From Apostichopus japonicus (taxonomy: Eukaryota > Echinodermata > Holothuroidea > Aspidochirotida > Stichopodidae), in NCBI RefSeq assembly GCF_037975245.1, contig NC_092581.1, positions 14,471,303 to 14,535,302 on the forward strand: a DNA stretch of 64,000 bases, given 5' to 3'. How positions within the stretch are numbered: position 1 is the first letter of the stretch; each line of letters begins with the position of its first letter. The position numbers and the translations under genes are program-made. The notes below the pieces were generated by a model, which was given only the letters and a program-made list of their open reading frames with translations, made no database searches and was not told the origin of the DNA. Shown one piece after another: positions 62,401 through 64,000 of the stretch.

Positions 62401-63581
62401 GTCGGAATGATTAATGTTAGTCTGAATATAGGCCACACATTATAGGATGCTATATTTGCGAGAAGTTTTCAAAAAGTACTTTCCTGGAGGTCTTGACTCT
62501 CCAAATTGTTCTCAGACAATTTTTAAGGAACACACAAGATGACTGAAATGTCCGTCCCAGTGAGGAATATTTCCTCGAAGGTTGTCGTAAAGAAAAAAAA
62601 CAGTTTCAGAAATTTGACCAAAGGGGACCATTTTTGAATTTCTAGCAAACTTGTGGCGCCAATACAGCATATACTTTTGACGTCTTGAACTGACGTTCTG
62701 ATGTAATTAAGCTAACATTTCAACACACATTTTATTTCAGGCCAAAGATAAATACGGCGGGTTTGATAGTGTCTTCATGTGTGCAGGTGTTAATCCTCAT
62801 ATTGGGAATATACTCACGGTAAAAAGAAACTCATTATTTTGTAAACTTTACATTCAGTTTCGAGTTAATTTGGTCAATTTATTCTCAGCTGGAACAACTA
62901 ATGTGAAGCAATTACTCTTTTCACAACTATTTGGTAAAAAAATTCTACATTTGATAGACGCGGTCTACATATATAGATTCATGACAGACCCACTATATGG
63001 ATGTTAATCTTACAACATGATTCGCAAATTTCCTATTCACTTTACATCAGTTTTAATGTCCATGTTATCATGCAACTATAGCTGAAATCATTTCTGGCGA
63101 TGAAAGATCTTTGTTCGAGTTACGTAATCTCTCGTGATCGAATTTCTTTGTTGAGGAAATGTCACGAGGGATTTTTTTTTATCATGGAACCTTAAGAAAA
63201 ACTGAAATCTTCTTTGATTGCATTTTGAAGGTTTTGTTTTGTATACATACAGGCTGTGACAACTTGTGACAATATATTTTTGACATTTCAGTGTTGTACA
63301 GAACGAACCTACTTCACAAAAAACCAAAAATTAAAGAAACAAATCTATAATTTGGTTCACTTAACAGATTAAATATTTTCAATGCTGCAACCACGGCCAA
63401 GTTTTAAGCTTTTGTCGCTTCAATCCTTTTTCCGTAATGAATGAATTTAGAAGATTAATATAGAATATAAATTTGCTCTTACTATATCAACTTTCTTATT
63501 CAGGTAACAGAATCGCAATTTGACAAAGTAAGATCTCTTTCCTTTATTCCTTTCTCGTCGATACACTTGATAAGTGATAAC

Positions 63582-63622
<41 letters not shown>

Positions 63623-63857
63623 GCCTTGGTTTCTGATTATATTTGCTTTGGAGTCTAGCAGTTCCAAACTTGTAGGAATCCATGCATGCCTATTTCAGCA
63701 ATTTCCTCTTCAGTTTGGCCTAACCATGCTGAAATGGCGTTGTCGTCCGATTTAATAATCCAAGCATCCTTCCCTTCCCTTCCCAGGCTTTTGCTACCAA
63801 TGTTAAGGAAAACTTTCTCTTCATCCGTGAATGTTTACCGCATTTGGAGGAAAGAGG
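55200..63857 (+). CDS. DHRS4-like short-chain dehydrogenase/reductase, first five coding exons, 3' end outside window
   Basis: DHRS4-type enzymes are NADPH-dependent carbonyl/retinal reductases, usually peroxisomal. Exons: 55200-55255, 60762-60939, 62741-62818, 63504-63527 (only 24 nt) and 63787-63857; phases all join, giving 135 full codons before the window ends. The protein begins MSGKRFAGKVALMTGATQGI then GLATA, the Rossmann TGxxxGIG cofactor motif, followed by VVVSSRREENV, the adenosine-phosphate binding stretch typical of NADPH users. Next come AGVNPHIGNI, VTESQFDK and ATNVKENFLFIRECLPHLEE, aligning with DHRS4 AAVNP, VTEEVWDK and INVKAP. The catalytic Ser-Tyr-Lys exons and any peroxisomal C-terminal signal lie beyond the window. 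The position corresponding to the NNAG/SNAA asparagine reads Cys (FMCAG), which is unusual. Gene family is secure; the exact DHRS member is not. Confidence 0.9.
56186..56282 (+). mobile_element. tRNA-derived SINE head, 3'-truncated
   Basis: gtggtcaagtggttaaggca resembles an A box and caggttccagtcctgg a B box with one change. The following gttgcgttgtgtcctcgggc matches the body of the SINE at 60971-61287. A poly-G run cuts it off. In intron 1 of the DHRS4-like gene. Confidence 0.75.
56429..56482 (+). repeat. (CT)n(AT)n compound microsatellite
   Basis: About 12 ct units followed by about 15 ta units, in intron 1 of the DHRS4-like gene. Confidence 0.95.
56549..56766 (+). mobile_element. Harbinger-like MITE, 218 bp, TTA target duplication
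   Basis: Perfect terminal inverted repeats CCCATACAAAAAAGTCCTGC, flanked by TTA at 56546-56548 and 56767-56769. A 3-bp TWA duplication fits the PIF/Harbinger superfamily. The inside is built of atcctgcatgc and ggaatcctg blocks in both orientations, so the element can fold extensively. No coding capacity. Confidence 0.85.
57406..59031 (+). mobile_element. hAT-type element, 1.6 kb, exact 8-bp target duplication
   Basis: Flanked by ctaacgta at 57398-57405 and 59032-59039. Both ends read CATAGGCGTACG from outside inward. Inside are a fold-back (57460-57606), a poly-G/gcacgtgcccccc end-like segment near 57830 and two reverse copies of the gcggagcgccacc core (about 57990-58045 and 58918-58965), so other elements are nested in it. 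No transposase frame was recognised. In intron 1 of the DHRS4-like gene. Confidence 0.85.
57460..57606 (+). repeat. long inverted repeat (arms about 57 bp)
   Basis: The left arm cagaggacaagaaattcggg with caaaagtcctgaaaaattcg and its complement to the right of a short (at)n/poly-T centre form a near-perfect hairpin. It lies inside the 57406-59031 element. Confidence 0.9.
59505..59800 (+). repeat. degenerate cacatcac/catcacgtca satellite
   Basis: Imperfect 5-10 bp units rich in catcac and cgtcac. A complementary-looking gatgtgatgt tract lies at 60594-60660, so the two could pair across about 1 kb. In intron 1 of the DHRS4-like gene. Confidence 0.85.
60191..60547 (+). mobile_element. hAT-type MITE, 357 bp
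   Basis: Exact 8-bp duplications tacttcat at 60183-60190 and 60548-60555. The ends are CAGTGGCGTAGGAA and, inverted, CAAGGGCGTAGGAA. The interior has poly-G runs and a duplicated aggtggcctcagatgcaatt-like segment. In intron 1 of the DHRS4-like gene, about 215 bp before exon 2. Confidence 0.9.
60971..61287 (+). mobile_element. tRNA-derived SINE, full-length
   Basis: tggccaattggctaaggcgt is an A box and ggttcgattcc a perfect B box; anticodon-loop-like cggactcgtgatcc lies between them. The body ends in aaagcgctttgagacc, aaagcgctatataaa and an (att)n tail, typical of tRNA SINEs mobilised by a LINE with the same tail. It starts 31 bp after the donor of DHRS4-like exon 2. Confidence 0.9.
62131..62254. 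mobile_element. short retroposon with hammerhead-like motif, copy A (5' part inverted)
   Basis: Flanked by 14-bp duplications gaagaaataatgtt at 62117-62130 and 62255-62268. The right half (tctctagtggataagcagtt to gttttatttta) is in plus orientation; the left half holds the hairpin in minus orientation (CUGAAGA at 62181-62175, GAAA at 62158-62155). Internal inversion of this kind is known for target-primed retroelements. In intron 2 of the DHRS4-like gene. Confidence 0.8.
63583..63615 (+). repeat. (TA)n microsatellite
   Basis: Short ta repeat in the intron after the 24-nt exon of the DHRS4-like gene. Confidence 0.95.
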
Positions 63858-64000
63858 GTAAGTTGAAGTTGCCTAACTTTGAGAAAAAGAGAATAAGAAC
63901 TATGGTAAATTCGTACGAACTCGACCGTACAAATCTCTTTCCAATTCACATCGTTTTGAAGATCATAGACGCCATTTCATCCCACTAATTATCTCTACTC

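Overview
The window is animal nuclear DNA: four intron-rich protein genes with GT-AG exon joins, long AT-rich introns, tRNA-headed SINEs, many small DNA transposons and simple repeats. Gene content and repeat style suggest a marine invertebrate, most likely a non-vertebrate deuterostome such as an echinoderm. The species cannot be named from the sequence, and that placement is an inference.

Layout. (1) 341-2993, plus strand: the last three coding exons of SEC63, the ER translocon co-factor; the 5' part lies outside the window. (2) 2994-11227: the SEC63 3' UTR, then about 7.5 kb of intergenic DNA with two tandem-repeat blocks and one orphan exon-like stretch. (3) 11228-28296, minus strand: a complete DPY19L3-type C-mannosyltransferase gene. 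I assembled 16 coding exons in which every intron phase closes, giving 741 residues. A non-coding first exon is possible near 29.55 kb. (4) 29.65-33.58 kb: intergenic, with an intact 404-bp hAT-type element. (5) 33585-48429, plus strand: a complete SLC22-family organic ion transporter in 11 exons, 597 residues, with introns full of TA-rich satellites and hAT-like debris. (6) 48.43-55.2 kb: intergenic, mostly a nested 2.5-kb hAT-type composite. (7) 55200 to beyond 63857, plus strand: the 5' five coding exons of a DHRS4-like short-chain dehydrogenase, cut by the window end.

The four genes have unrelated housekeeping roles (ER protein import, ER protein C-mannosylation, membrane transport of organic ions, carbonyl/retinoid reduction). 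Nothing shows that they are co-regulated.

The most interesting signals are non-coding. An 83-bp tandem array in DPY19L3 starts on an exon end and multiplies its 5' splice site. Three short retroposon copies, each with a 14-16 bp target duplication, carry a motif with the layout of a minimal hammerhead ribozyme. At least five hAT-type insertions have 8-bp duplications, one of them imperfect. A TTAA-flanked MITE family, a Harbinger-like MITE and long fold-back palindromes are also present. No CRISPR, operon or intact transposase or reverse transcriptase gene was seen.
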